DNA from: Candidatus Sabulitectum sp.
GTDB taxonomy: Bacteria > Fermentibacterota > Fermentibacteria > Fermentibacterales > JCC-6
Direction: 5' to 3'
Assembly (NCBI GenBank): GCA_021107435.1
Contig: JAIOSV010000112.1
Span: 1 to 51,933 of the forward strand
Length of the DNA stretch: 51,933 bases
The notes under the pieces were generated by a model. The model searched no databases. It was not told the DNA's origin and was given only the letters and a program-made list of their open reading frames with translations. The position numbers were made by a program, and so were the translations under genes. Positions within the stretch are counted from its first letter, which is position 1. Every line of letters starts with the position of its first letter. This document shows positions 44,205 to 51,457 of this stretch, piece by piece.

Positions 44205-45625
44205 GCAGCGGGATAATCGAAGCGGTTCAGAAACGACTTAAAGAAAAAGGCATCGAGGAGATTGATATCAGGTTTACCGATCTTCTGGGATACTGGAGAC
44301 ACGTAACTATTCCGGTTGCTTCCGCGCCCAGCGATCTTTTCCTTAGAGGCGTTGGATTTGATGGATCTACTCTTGACGGCATGAGCATAGTGGAATCAGG
44401 AGATCTGGCACTGGTCCCCGACCCCAGACGTCTGTACTTCGACCCTTTTGCTAAAAAGAAAACTGTCGCTCTCCTTGGCGATATTGTAGACTATGTCACC
44501 GGTCACCCATACTCACGGGATCCCAGGGGAATAGCAAAAAAGGCTGATAACCTGCTTAAATTCTCCGGCATAGCCACTGACAGTTTCTGGGCGCCGGAAT
44601 TCGAGTTCAACCTGTTTGACAAGGCCAGATTCTGGAACAAGCCCGGAGAACTGGGGTACGAATTCGGCAACATTGAAAACCCCACTGCATCAGAAGACCA
44701 GGCATCCCATGGCCTTGTGCATCCCACACACAGCGGTTACCACGCAATGTTTCCTGTGGACAGCCTTCATGATATCCGAAGTGAAATGGTTTCCAGCATG
44801 CAGGACGCGGGGATCAGCGTAAAATATCACCACCACGAAGTGGGTAGATGGGGGCAGTCTGAAATTGAAGTTAACTTTTCTCCCATGCTCATTAGTGCTG
44901 ACAATGTGATGATTACCAAGCACATTATTCGTAATGTAGCCCTGGAAAACAGCATGGCGGCAACCTTCATGCCCAAACCCATGCCCGATGAGCCTGGTAA
45001 CGGAATGCACTTTCACCTCTACTTTGAAAAGGCAGGTGACCGAATATTCTTCCAGAAGGATGGCTATTGCAGCCTGAGCCCCACCGCGAGAAGTGCGATA
45101 GCCGGTATTCTTCACCACGCCCGAGCTCTCTGCGCCTTTACCAATCCAAGCGTGAACAGCTACCAGAGACTGGTTCCTAATCAGGAGGCTCCTGTATACA
45201 GGTTCTTCAGTGGTCCAAACAGATCCGCTGCTGTCAGAGTCCCAGCTTACGCTCTCTCTCCCAAGAAGATGCGATTTGAATACAGAGTACCGGATGGTAC
45301 CTGTAATCCATATCTGGCAATGAGCGCTATGCTCATGGCGGCAATTGACGGCATTAAAAATGAAATGGTTCCCGAGGAAATGGGTTTTGGCCCCATTGAT
45401 GAGAATGTTTTCGCAGAGGGCTATGACACCTCAAATCTTGCCTGCCTTCCGGCAAGTCTTGATGAAGCTCTGAATTCCCTTGAAGACGACCGCGAATTCC
45501 TGGAAAGTAATGATGTATTTACCCCGGATCTCATTGATGCATTCATGGAAGTCAAAAGAAATGAAACAGCTCTGTTCAGGGGCAACCCGCATCCCCTCGA
45601 GCACCGGTTGTATTTCTCACTGTAA
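44201..45625 (+). CDS. glnA: Glutamine synthetase, type I
   Basis: A 474-residue GSI enzyme making glutamine from glutamate, ammonia and ATP. It starts at GTG 44201, overlapping ispG by 4 bases. Visible family blocks are VGFDGSTLDGMSIVESGDLALVPD, FWAPEFEFNLF, GNGMHFHLYF, NPSVNSYQRLVPNQEAPVYRFFSGPNRSAAVRVP and RFEYRVPDGTCNPYLAMSAMLMAAIDGI. The segment that carries the adenylylation tyrosine in enterobacterial enzymes (KNLYDLPPEE) reads KNEMVPEEMGFG here, so that control is probably absent. Confidence 0.95.
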   Translation: MSSGIIEAVQKRLKEKGIEEIDIRFTDLLGYWRHVTIPVASAPSDLFLRGVGFDGSTLDGMSIVESGDLALVPDPRRLYFDPFAKKKTVALLGDIVDYVTGHPYSRDPRGIAKKADNLLKFSGIATDSFWAPEFEFNLFDKARFWNKPGELGYEFGNIENPTASEDQASHGLVHPTHSGYHAMFPVDSLHDIRSEMVSSMQDAGISVKYHHHEVGRWGQSEIEVNFSPMLISADNVMITKHIIRNVALENSMAATFMPKPMPDEPGNGMHFHLYFEKAGDRIFFQKDGYCSLSPTARSAIAGILHHARALCAFTNPSVNSYQRLVPNQEAPVYRFFSGPNRSAAVRVPAYALSPKKMRFEYRVPDGTCNPYLAMSAMLMAAIDGIKNEMVPEEMGFGPIDENVFAEGYDTSNLACLPASLDEALNSLEDDREFLESNDVFTPDLIDAFMEVKRNETALFRGNPHPLEHRLYFSL

Positions 45626-45640
45626 GGAGAGGAAGACACA

Positions 45641-46807
45641 TTGGGAAAGATGACAATTTTTATCAGCATTCTTTTCCTGCTGACTCTTGTGGCCTGCGGA
45701 AACATGCCTGATCCAGATGATGCTTCAGCAGATGCACAACAGACATCCGAAGATGAAACAACCTTCCTCACAATGCCCGAGATTGATCACTGGCTGGCGA
45801 TCACAGATTCAATAGGTGTTGAACTGGGGGATTCCAATCTGGTTTTCGGCCAGATTGTTAATGCACAATTTCTTCCGGGTGGCAACATAGCAATAGCTGA
45901 TATGATGAAAACTAAAATCAGCATATTCTCACAGCAGGGAGAATTCCTCGCTACAGTTGGTCGAAAGGGAAGCGGGCCTGGAGAATACCTTGTACTGTCT
46001 ACCTTTGCAGTAACAGAGCATGGGGGCTTCATTGTTCCAGATGCCATGGGTGGAAAGCTCAATTTCTATGATTCAGAGTATAATTTCATAAGTGCCATGA
46101 CAGGGTTCTTCCCAACTCCTCCCATTATGATCTCGTCGGTAGATGGTGGATTTGTCGGGCTCAAACCTGAATTTGAACAGTCTGAAGACGAGATGAACAT
46201 TGGAATGGGACTGTATCTTTGGACAGACTCTTCATCACACGACATTGAATACACCAGGAACATGGTTCTCTTTGACATGAATGACTTGACCTCATCGGTG
46301 AAAACCATGGTGTTCTTTGATACCGATCGTAACGGTCATATCTTCACAGCTCCCTACTCCACCGAAGAGTATGTAATAACATCACTTTCCATGGACGGAG
46401 AAGAAGTCTGGCAGATTATTGAAGATTTTCAAAGAGTGAGAAAAACTGATGAGGAAATTGAAGAGGAGCGTGAAATACTAAGATCAGGAATGGCAGCTAC
46501 CGGTACACCTCCCAGCATGGCAGACCACTTCCAGATCGAAGAACACAAAGTCTTTATCGGGGGCCTCACTGTAGATAGTAAGAACAGGCTGTGGGTCTAT
46601 AATACCCTCTATGACACTCCGGTATTCAGGGTTTATGACTGTGACACCGGCGAGTTTCTGTTTACAGCTGCTCTCCGCACAGAGGAAACCCATGAAAACG
46701 TGACATTATCCATCAGCAGATATGGAATTCTCGGGTTTGAACCAAACAGCGACAACTGGCCAAGAGTTTACATCATTACCCCGGAGGACACCACCCTCTT
46801 CGAATAG
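45641..46807 (+). CDS. Six-bladed beta-propeller-type lipoprotein
   Basis: A 388-residue lipoprotein starting at TTG 45641 (GGAGAGGAAG upstream; ATG 45650 is an alternative). The lipobox is LVAC. The body has repeated propeller-like strands: GQIVNAQFLPGGNIAIADMMKTKISIFSQQGEFLATVGRKGSGPGEYLVLSTFAVTEHGGFIVPDAMGGKLNFYDSEYN, and later IGGLTVDSKNRLWVYNTLYDTPVFRVYDCDTGEFLFTA. This matches the NHL-like 6-bladed propeller lipoproteins common in Bacteroidota-type genomes. It is probably a periplasmic or surface binding protein. A terminator follows. Confidence 0.85.
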   Translation: MGKMTIFISILFLLTLVACGNMPDPDDASADAQQTSEDETTFLTMPEIDHWLAITDSIGVELGDSNLVFGQIVNAQFLPGGNIAIADMMKTKISIFSQQGEFLATVGRKGSGPGEYLVLSTFAVTEHGGFIVPDAMGGKLNFYDSEYNFISAMTGFFPTPPIMISSVDGGFVGLKPEFEQSEDEMNIGMGLYLWTDSSSHDIEYTRNMVLFDMNDLTSSVKTMVFFDTDRNGHIFTAPYSTEEYVITSLSMDGEEVWQIIEDFQRVRKTDEEIEEEREILRSGMAATGTPPSMADHFQIEEHKVFIGGLTVDSKNRLWVYNTLYDTPVFRVYDCDTGEFLFTAALRTEETHENVTLSISRYGILGFEPNSDNWPRVYIITPEDTTLFE

Positions 46808-46819
46808 TCTTCTGCAAAC

Positions 46820-46848
46820 AAACCCGTTGCACAGGGAACCGGGTTTTT
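46820..46848 (+). terminator. Terminator after the propeller lipoprotein
   Basis: AAACCCG (46820-46826) pairs with CGGGTTT (46840-46846), followed by further T residues. Confidence 0.8.
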
Positions 46849-46863
46849 AGAAAGAGATTTTCA

Positions 46864-47442
46864 ATGACACTTATTCTATCGATTTTCTGCGCTTCCATAC
46901 TGGCTGAATTACCGGCAGTATCAGTACCTGATTTTACTGTTACCTCTTCAGGAGTTGCAGGCATTACATCTGAAACAACACATGAAGATCTCACAGACAT
47001 TTTCGGTACAGCAAACATTGAAGACACCCGTGAGCATATGGGAGAGGGATACTACAGCGAAGGCACAGAGATCAACAGCGGGTCCCCCTTTGAACTTGCA
47101 GTTATATGGGCTCAGGAGAACACGCCATTTACTGCAGCCAGCATTATGATCCGGGGATACAAAGTGCGAACCGCTGAAGATATCGGCATAGGCAGCACCC
47201 TCACAGAACTTGAGGAAATTATCGGGGAATTTGAGATGTCCGGATTCGCCTGGGACTACGAGGGTTATGTATACCTGACGGGAACTATATACGAAAACCT
47301 GTATATCAGACTTACACCAACTGAGACCTCCAGAGAGGAACAACCGGAACTCTGGAGAAGTCTGATGGGCGATGATATCTTCACTTCAGCCTCAATGCGT
47401 GAGATCAACCCGGTTGTAACAGATTTCAGAATACTCTTTTAG
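46864..47442 (+). CDS. Exported protein of unknown function
   Basis: A 192-residue protein with a short, probable signal peptide ([20 protein letters not shown]). It contains [36 protein letters not shown], which resembles the GIGVGSTYDDLENNY region of the lipoprotein at 6444-7049, suggesting one fold in two settings. AAAGAGA lies upstream of the ATG. The last 51 bases overlap the 3' end of the convergent integrase remnant. The function is not recognised. Confidence 0.75.
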   Translation: MTLILSIFCASILAELPAVSVPDFTVTSSGVAGITSETTHEDLTDIFGTANIEDTREHMGEGYYSEGTEINSGSPFELAVIWAQENTPFTAASIMIRGYKVRTAEDIGIGSTLTELEEIIGEFEMSGFAWDYEGYVYLTGTIYENLYIRLTPTETSREEQPELWRSLMGDDIFTSASMREINPVVTDFRILF

Positions 47443-48610
47443 CCAGACATCAACTGTTAGTGCTTTCATCACATGCAGATACACTCTTGTGGTCTCCAGG
47501 CTCTTATGCCCCGGTAACTCCTGTATTTCACACAGGTCTGTCCCGGCCATTAGCAGGTGTGTTGCAAAACTAATGGCGCATAGTGTGAACAGTGGCCCTT
47601 TTTGATATTCCGGCAGCATTCACAGCTCTTTTCATTTCCCTTTGAACAGCACTGGGGTGCAAGTGGTATCGTACCGATTTACCAGTATCAGGATCATTGC
47701 ATACACCGGTTCCAGGGAAAACAAACTGCCACGACCACTTAAGCCCTGCCTCCACGTATTTTCTGGCTATTGCCCCAGGCAGAAACATCGGGATTTTTTC
47801 TTTGGGCAAACGATTTTTCAGCTTGTTAATATGAGTTTTCAAGTCAGGCACCAGTGTTCTTCCCAGCAGTGTTACCCTGTCCTTGTTACTCTTGCTCTGC
47901 CGGATAACAACAGAACAGTTTTCAACGTTACAGTCCTGTATTCTCAAAGCCAGTGCTTCGCTCAATCTCATGCCCCCGGAATAGATCATTCGTACCACAA
48001 GCCCCGGCACACCCCGAGCCTTTTTGAATACTCTGCAAACTTCCTCTTGAGACAGTACCGCAGGCAACCTCTGGGGCCTCTTTGCCCTCACTCCGCTAAT
48101 ATCCGTCGGCTCCTGATTCCAGACATTTCTGAAAAGAAACAGTACTGCATTAAATGACTGATTCTGGGTTGAAGCTGCTACTTTCCGATTCAATGCAAGA
48201 TATGTCATGTAGTCTCGAAAAGACTGATCGGCCCTGTTATCAAACTCCCTTGATAAACAAAATCCCAGATACCTCCGGCACCAGTTGCAGTAACTTCTTA
48301 TGGTTTTCTCTGAATAGTGTTTTACTCTCAGACTGCTCCTTACCAACTCCACAGGATCTTCTTCGGCACAACTATCTTCCGGCCTCTCTTCCAGCGAAAA
48401 ATATTTGTACAACCTTACAGCATCCACTGCCTGCCTTATCTGCCAGTCTTCCCTGGCATCAGCATCAAGAGCTCTTGAAAAATCTACCTCATCCGGCGAA
48501 TCCAGTATAAGGTATTGCCTGATCCAGTAAACAAAATACTTTATGCTTTTCTCCGGAACTATCTGCTTCTTCTTCAGCTGATCTTGAAATTCATTCAATT
48601 CCACATACAT
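47392..48610 (-). pseudogene. Integron-integrase-like tyrosine recombinase, split by a frameshift
   Basis: Reading 48610 to 47570 gives 346 residues: an N-terminal helical extension (about 1-75), a SAM-like core-binding domain (KHYSEKTIRSYCNWCRRYLGF) and the catalytic domain with Arg I in MIYSGGMRLSEAL. The block IARKYVEAGLKWSWQFVFPG, next to [31 protein letters not shown], is the extra segment that marks integron integrases and is absent from XerC/XerD. The frame stops right after HTMRH. One extra T before AGT shifts the rest ([14 protein letters not shown], catalytic Tyr in TRVYLHV) into the next frame, ending at 47392. The joined protein would be about 404 residues. GGGAGG precedes the ATG. 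It is either inactive or made by frameshifting. Confidence 0.85.
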
Positions 48611-48663
48611 CGCAAACCTCCCAGTTTAACCAACTCAAGTAAAGCACGAGAATTGCCATGCTG

Positions 48664-48692
48664 TGTATACATCTGTTTACCTTTTATTGCAA
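48664..48692 (-). promoter_or_regulatory. Promoter of the integrase-like gene
   Basis: On the minus strand, TTGCAA (48687-48692) and TATACA (48664-48669) are separated by 17 bases, 54 bases upstream of the integrase ATG. Confidence 0.5.
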
Positions 48693-48702
48693 CCTATCAC
48701 CA

Positions 48703-48731
48703 TTGACACACTCCAATCAATGTATCATCAT
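48703..48731 (+). promoter_or_regulatory. Possible outward (cassette) promoter
   Basis: TTGACA (48703-48708) and CATCAT (48726-48731) with a 17-base spacer, pointing away from the integrase toward the methyltransferase, where a cassette promoter would be expected. Confidence 0.4.
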
Positions 48732-48781
48732 CCCATTCACCCGTATTTTTCAGGAGTTTACCTGAGTCAGTACAATCACTG

Positions 48782-48789
48782 GTTAGGAT
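48782..48789 (+). other. Candidate attI/cassette boundary
   Basis: GTTAGGAT, with the expected cut after the G. It is the exact complement of ATCCTAAC at 49816-49823, the outer arm of the first attC-like site. It lies 172 bases upstream of the integrase start codon, where attI would be expected. Confidence 0.5.
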
Positions 48790-48834
48790 TAATGGGTTCG
48801 CGGTAAGTTTCTGGATCACTGCTAAAGGATCAAA

Positions 48835-49809
48835 ATGGAACAAAACTTAACTGTTAAAAACAAATGGGCTGAAAAAGATCATAAATGGCAGATAATCGAA
48901 GAGCGCAAGTACATGTGGAATCAGTCGCAGATTGATAGGTTGGCTTCAGTAATGGGTTTGTCTCCTGGAATGACAGTTGCCGATATTGGTTGTGGGCTTG
49001 GTTACCTTGGATGGACCTACTGGAAACACTTCGGAAAACATGGCACCTACATAGGTGTAGATTGCTCTGATTCCTTGATGAGCGAAGCTAGAGAGATCTC
49101 GGTAGAGTGGTCTACAAGCGGAAACGCAAACTTCATTACCGGGAACTGCTATGATATTCCTATAGACGATGGATCAGTCGATTTGACTATGTGTCAAACT
49201 CTCCTGATGCACCTTGAATTTCCGGAGAAAGCAATCCGCGAAATGATAAGGATCACCAAACCCGGTGGAATTGTGGTGTGTAAGGAACTGGATAGTATTT
49301 CGAGGTATTTGCGATTGGGTTTCTCTTCTGTAAATGAAGATGCGAATATCGATGACATAATTTTCCAAAGAAGAATGAAACTCATATGGATACATGGGCG
49401 TAAGATGTTGGGATTTGGAGATTATGGAATTGGAGCAAGAGTTCCTAAGATGATGCAAGAAGCAGGCCTGAAAGAGATCAGCGGTTTCTGTAGAGATAAG
49501 CTCGAATTCCTAGTACCCCCCTACGATGAACCTGAACAGAAGTCAAGAATTGAGATTATTGAGAGATTCGCAGGAGAAAGCACTGAAGAAGAAAAGCAGG
49601 AATCAAAGGAAAATTACAAGAAGTACTATCTAGCTGGGAGCGGTGATCCAATCAGTTTCGAGAAGGACTATAGCAGATTGACAGAGTTATTCCGAACCGA
49701 ACAAGAAAATAGACTGAAGCAGATAACGGATGACACTCTATTCTCATGCTCGGGTGGTAGCAACTTCTTCTGCATATTTGGAAGAAAGCCCTGTTTTAAG
49801 AATAATTAG
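48835..49809 (+). CDS. SAM-dependent methyltransferase, probable integron cassette gene
   Basis: A 324-residue class I methyltransferase. AAAGGAT precedes the ATG. Motif I is TVADIGCGLGYLG (about residues 48-60), the acidic residue after strand 2 is in YIGVDCSDSL, and motif II/III segments read DGSVDLTMCQTLLMHL and ITKPGGIVVCKELD. The C-terminal half (about 170-324) is helical and not recognised, with GGSNFFCIFGRKP at the end as in some Methyltransf_11 proteins that modify small molecules. The region is AT-richer than the genes left of 47400. It sits between a candidate cassette boundary (48782) and an attC-like repeat (49817), so I read it as the first cassette. The substrate is unknown. Confidence 0.88.
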   Translation: MEQNLTVKNKWAEKDHKWQIIEERKYMWNQSQIDRLASVMGLSPGMTVADIGCGLGYLGWTYWKHFGKHGTYIGVDCSDSLMSEAREISVEWSTSGNANFITGNCYDIPIDDGSVDLTMCQTLLMHLEFPEKAIREMIRITKPGGIVVCKELDSISRYLRLGFSSVNEDANIDDIIFQRRMKLIWIHGRKMLGFGDYGIGARVPKMMQEAGLKEISGFCRDKLEFLVPPYDEPEQKSRIEIIERFAGESTEEEKQESKENYKKYYLAGSGDPISFEKDYSRLTELFRTEQENRLKQITDDTLFSCSGGSNFFCIFGRKPCFKNN

Positions 49810-49816
49810 AATGGGA

Positions 49817-49896
49817 TCCTAACAATCAAATTCAACAGAAATGCGACTAAGGTTTGCCATTCGCAGTACGCATTCTGCTGATTTGAAGCGTTCTGT
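49817..49896 (+). repeat. attC-like imperfect inverted repeat 1
   Basis: The left arm starts TCCTAAC (49817-49823) and runs to ATGCG (49845). The right arm runs from CGCATTCTGCTG to GAAGCGTT (49869-49892). The arms pair through AAC/GTT, TCAAAT/ATTTGA and CAACAG-AA-TGCG/CGCA-TT-CTGCTG, leaving single extra bases only on the left arm, as in attC sites. The presumed cut is at 49890/49891 (GCG^TT). It starts 8 bases after the methyltransferase stop. Confidence 0.5.
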
Positions 49897-49922
49897 CAGA
49901 ATTCTCAAAAGCAAACTATGCG

Positions 49923-49961
49923 TTGACATAAGGCACACAATGTAGTATGTGCATCTTATGG
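49923..49961 (+). promoter_or_regulatory. Promoter and putative autoregulatory operator of the BrnT/BrnA-like pair
   Basis: TTGACA (49923-49928) is followed after 17 bases by TATGTG (49946-49951). An inverted repeat overlies it: CATAAG and GCACA (49927-49937) with TGTGC and CTTATG (49948-49960). The right arm includes the ATG at 49958, so repressor binding would cover promoter and start codon. Confidence 0.5.
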
Positions 49962-50245
49962 AACACTACAAATGGAGTAGCGCTAAAAACGAGAAGTTGA
50001 AAGCTGAGCGCGGTGTTGGTTTTGAACAAGTAGTCATACAGATAGAGCATGGCAATGTGCACAATGTATATACTCATCCCAACCAAAAACAATATCCGAA
50101 TCAGCAAATACTTATCATTGAAATTGATAACTACTGCTATATCGTTCCTTTTGTAGAAAATGAGAATGGCAGATTTTTGAAAACAATAATTCCAAGCCGT
50201 AAGGCCACGAAGCGTTATTTAGGAGGTCATAATGAAAGAACTTAA
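49958..50245 (+). CDS. BrnT-like toxin
   Basis: A 95-residue protein if started at ATG 49958 (GTG 49949 is an alternative). MEHYKWSSAKNEKLKAERGVGFEQVV matches the BrnT pattern of a Trp-aspartate/serine start, KN..L...RGV.FE. The second half, YPNQQILIIEIDNYCYIVPFVENENGRFLKTIIPSRKATKRY, is that of BrnT/COG2929-related RNase toxins with the basic C-terminus. No ribosome site precedes the ATG and the putative -10 is only 7 bases away, so the mRNA may be leaderless. It overlaps the antitoxin by 14 bases. Confidence 0.8.
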   Translation: MEHYKWSSAKNEKLKAERGVGFEQVVIQIEHGNVHNVYTHPNQKQYPNQQILIIEIDNYCYIVPFVENENGRFLKTIIPSRKATKRYLGGHNERT

Positions 50246-50546
50246 ACTCGAAGAGGAAGAAAAGAAAATACTGGAATCCTTCGAGCGTGATGAATGGGAA
50301 CCTGTCCCGGATTTGGAAAAGGAAGTTAAGAGACATCAGATATATGCTCGCAATACTCTAAAGAAAGATAAGCGAATTAACATTCGTATATCCTCCAAGG
50401 ATTTAGAGGAACTCCAGCTTTTTGCTATAGAAGATGGGATTCCATATCAAACCCTTATCTCCAGCATTCTTCATCGCTTCCTTTCTGGGAGGCTTGTAGA
50501 AAAACCGCGACAGACCAACAGAATTAACCAGTCGCCAAGCCAGTAG
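50232..50546 (+). CDS. BrnA/CopG-like antitoxin
   Basis: A 104-residue protein with AGGAGG five bases before the ATG, inside the end of the toxin gene. The acidic N-terminus (LEEEEKKILESFERDEWEPV) would bind the toxin. RINIRISSKDLEELQLFAIEDGIPYQTLISSILHRFLSGRL is a ribbon-helix-helix DNA-binding domain. The order toxin then antitoxin with coupled translation fits a type II system. It probably represses its own operon through the inverted repeat at 49927-49960. The last codons lie in the second attC-like repeat. Confidence 0.85.
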   Translation: MKELKLEEEEKKILESFERDEWEPVPDLEKEVKRHQIYARNTLKKDKRINIRISSKDLEELQLFAIEDGIPYQTLISSILHRFLSGRLVEKPRQTNRINQSPSQ

Positions 50547-50591
50547 GCATAAGCAGAGAGTATCCTGCGCTGGTTATTCAGGGCGTTCCCG
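50513..50591 (+). repeat. attC-like imperfect inverted repeat 2
   Basis: The left arm is GACCAAC (50513-50519) then AATTAACCAGTCGC (50522-50535). The right arm is GCGCTGGTTATTC (50567-50579) then GGGCGTT (50581-50587). TAACCAG pairs with CTGGTTA and CGC with GCG, leaving one T unpaired on the left. The outer AAC pairs with GTT. The antitoxin stop (50544-50546) is inside, as is common in cassettes. The cut would be GCG^TT at 50585. Confidence 0.45.
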
Positions 50592-50624
50592 AGACTTGTA
50601 CAGACTCTGATAATCCTCTTAATA

Positions 50625-50667
50625 ATCCGGACAAATGCTCTGGTAATTGCTAATGTAGAACCCAGGT
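50625..50667. repeat. Diverged direct repeat, copy 1 (partner at 51414-51457)
   Basis: The segment from TCCGGAC through AAATGCTC, GTAATT and TAATG to AGAAC and CAGGT is shared with 51414-51457, at roughly four bases in five and one gap. The two copies bracket the minus-strand toxin-antitoxin pair. The identity of the element is unknown. Confidence 0.6.
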
Positions 50668-50731
50668 GATTCCCTGCCACACACAAAAAATATGGACAGC
50701 AATGGCTATCCAGCAAGTTCCAAGCAGTTGC

Positions 50732-51022
50732 TTAACTGTTTGCTACAAGCTTGATTTCCAGGTGACAGTTTAAGGCATCAGCATACTTCTTCAGTGTAGA
50801 AAGCGATGGTGAATGCTTACCACTGCTTAATGAAGATTCCAGCCTTGTAACCGCTGGAGCCTTTGTTCCCATCCGTTCAGCGATTTCTGCTTGACTAAGC
50901 CCGGCACTCTGGCGAGCTCTCAATATTTCATGAAGCAAGGAGAACTCAGGCTCAAGAGCATCGTAGGCATCCAGAACCTTTTTGTTTTCCAGTGCTTTTT
51001 CCTTAAGCTCAGAATGATTCAT
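50732..51022 (-). CDS. HigA-like antitoxin (HTH_3/XRE)
   Basis: A 96-residue protein starting at ATG 51022, with AGGAGG nine bases upstream. The longer open frame is not used. RARQSAGLSQAEIAERMGTKAPAVTRLESSLSSGKHSPSLSTLKKYADALNCHLEIKLV is a typical XRE helix-turn-helix as in HigA. It lies downstream of and overlapping the toxin gene by 14 bases, the toxin-first order of higBA. It should neutralise the toxin and repress the operon at the palindrome at 51354. Confidence 0.9.
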   Translation of the reverse strand: MNHSELKEKALENKKVLDAYDALEPEFSLLHEILRARQSAGLSQAEIAERMGTKAPAVTRLESSLSSGKHSPSLSTLKKYADALNCHLEIKLVANS

Positions 51023-51344
51023 TCTTGAGCACCTCCTTCTTTCTCTTTCTAGCAATTTCAATTTCCTTCTTGGGTGTTTTCTGGGATTTCTTGATAAATG
51101 AATGGAGCATAATAATCTTCTTACCAATTTTCGTGCAGAAGAAAACTCTTGCAATCCCTTCTTTTCCCTTCACCCGCAATTCAAAAAGCCCTTTTTCAAT
51201 TTTCTTGGTGTGTGGTAAACCAATATTCGAACCAAACTCAAGCAGTAAATCAGAGAGTCGTAAGTATCTTGCGAGCAGACCTGCTGGTAACTTGAGAATC
51301 TCTTCTTCAAGCCTCTGATTGTAATATTTGATTTGCCATCTCAT
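51009..51344 (-). CDS. HigB-like toxin (RelE/Gp49 family)
   Basis: A 111-residue protein: WQIKYYNQRLEEEILKLPAGLLARYLRLSDLLLEFGSNIGLPHTKKIEKGLFELRVKGKEGIARVFFCTKIGKKIIMLHSFIKKSQKTPKKEIEIARKRK. It matches the phage-derived Gp49-like/HigB layout: LFELRVKG..G..RVFF, then LHSFIKKSQKTPKKEIE with the conserved basic C-terminal helix. Such toxins cleave mRNA at the ribosome. No obvious ribosome site precedes the ATG. A perfect palindrome lies 10 bases upstream. The pair is on the opposite strand from the other cassette-like genes. Confidence 0.9.
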   Translation of the reverse strand: MRWQIKYYNQRLEEEILKLPAGLLARYLRLSDLLLEFGSNIGLPHTKKIEKGLFELRVKGKEGIARVFFCTKIGKKIIMLHSFIKKSQKTPKKEIEIARKRKKEVLKNESF

Positions 51345-51353
51345 ACACGCATC

Positions 51354-51369
51354 ATAACATATATGTTAT
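51354..51369. promoter_or_regulatory. Perfect 16-bp palindrome, putative HigA operator
   Basis: ATAACATATATGTTAT is fully self-complementary and lies 10 bases upstream of the toxin start codon, the position expected for antitoxin autorepression. An AT-rich -10 could be included. Confidence 0.65.
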
Positions 51370-51413
51370 TATCTGGCAAGCCTTGAGAATATCCATTTCA
51401 ATGCGGATGTAAA

Positions 51414-51457
51414 TTCCGGGCAAAATGCTCCAGTAATTAATAATGCAGAACACAGGT
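51414..51457. repeat. Diverged direct repeat, copy 2 (partner at 50625-50667)
   Basis: It shares TCCGGGC, AAATGCTC, GTAATT, TAATG, AGAAC and CAGGT with copy 1 in the same order. Similarity fades after this, although both copies are followed within 40 bases by an A-rich stretch and ATGGA. Confidence 0.6.

Noticed and set aside
47565..47580. Programmed +1 frameshift at CAU-UAG in the integrase
   Set aside because: There is no upstream ribosome-like stimulator or typical slippery codon as in the RF2 gene. Mutation or sequence error is simpler, so it is mentioned only as a possibility.
48662..48677. CTGT-N8-CTGT near the integrase promoter as a LexA/SOS box
   Set aside because: A LexA site should read CTGT-N8-ACAG. 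The second half is CTGT, so the element is not a palindrome.
50471..50716. Minus-strand ORF of 81 codons after the BrnA-like gene
   Set aside because: No ribosome site, overlaps the antitoxin gene and the attC-like repeat, and shows no protein-family features.
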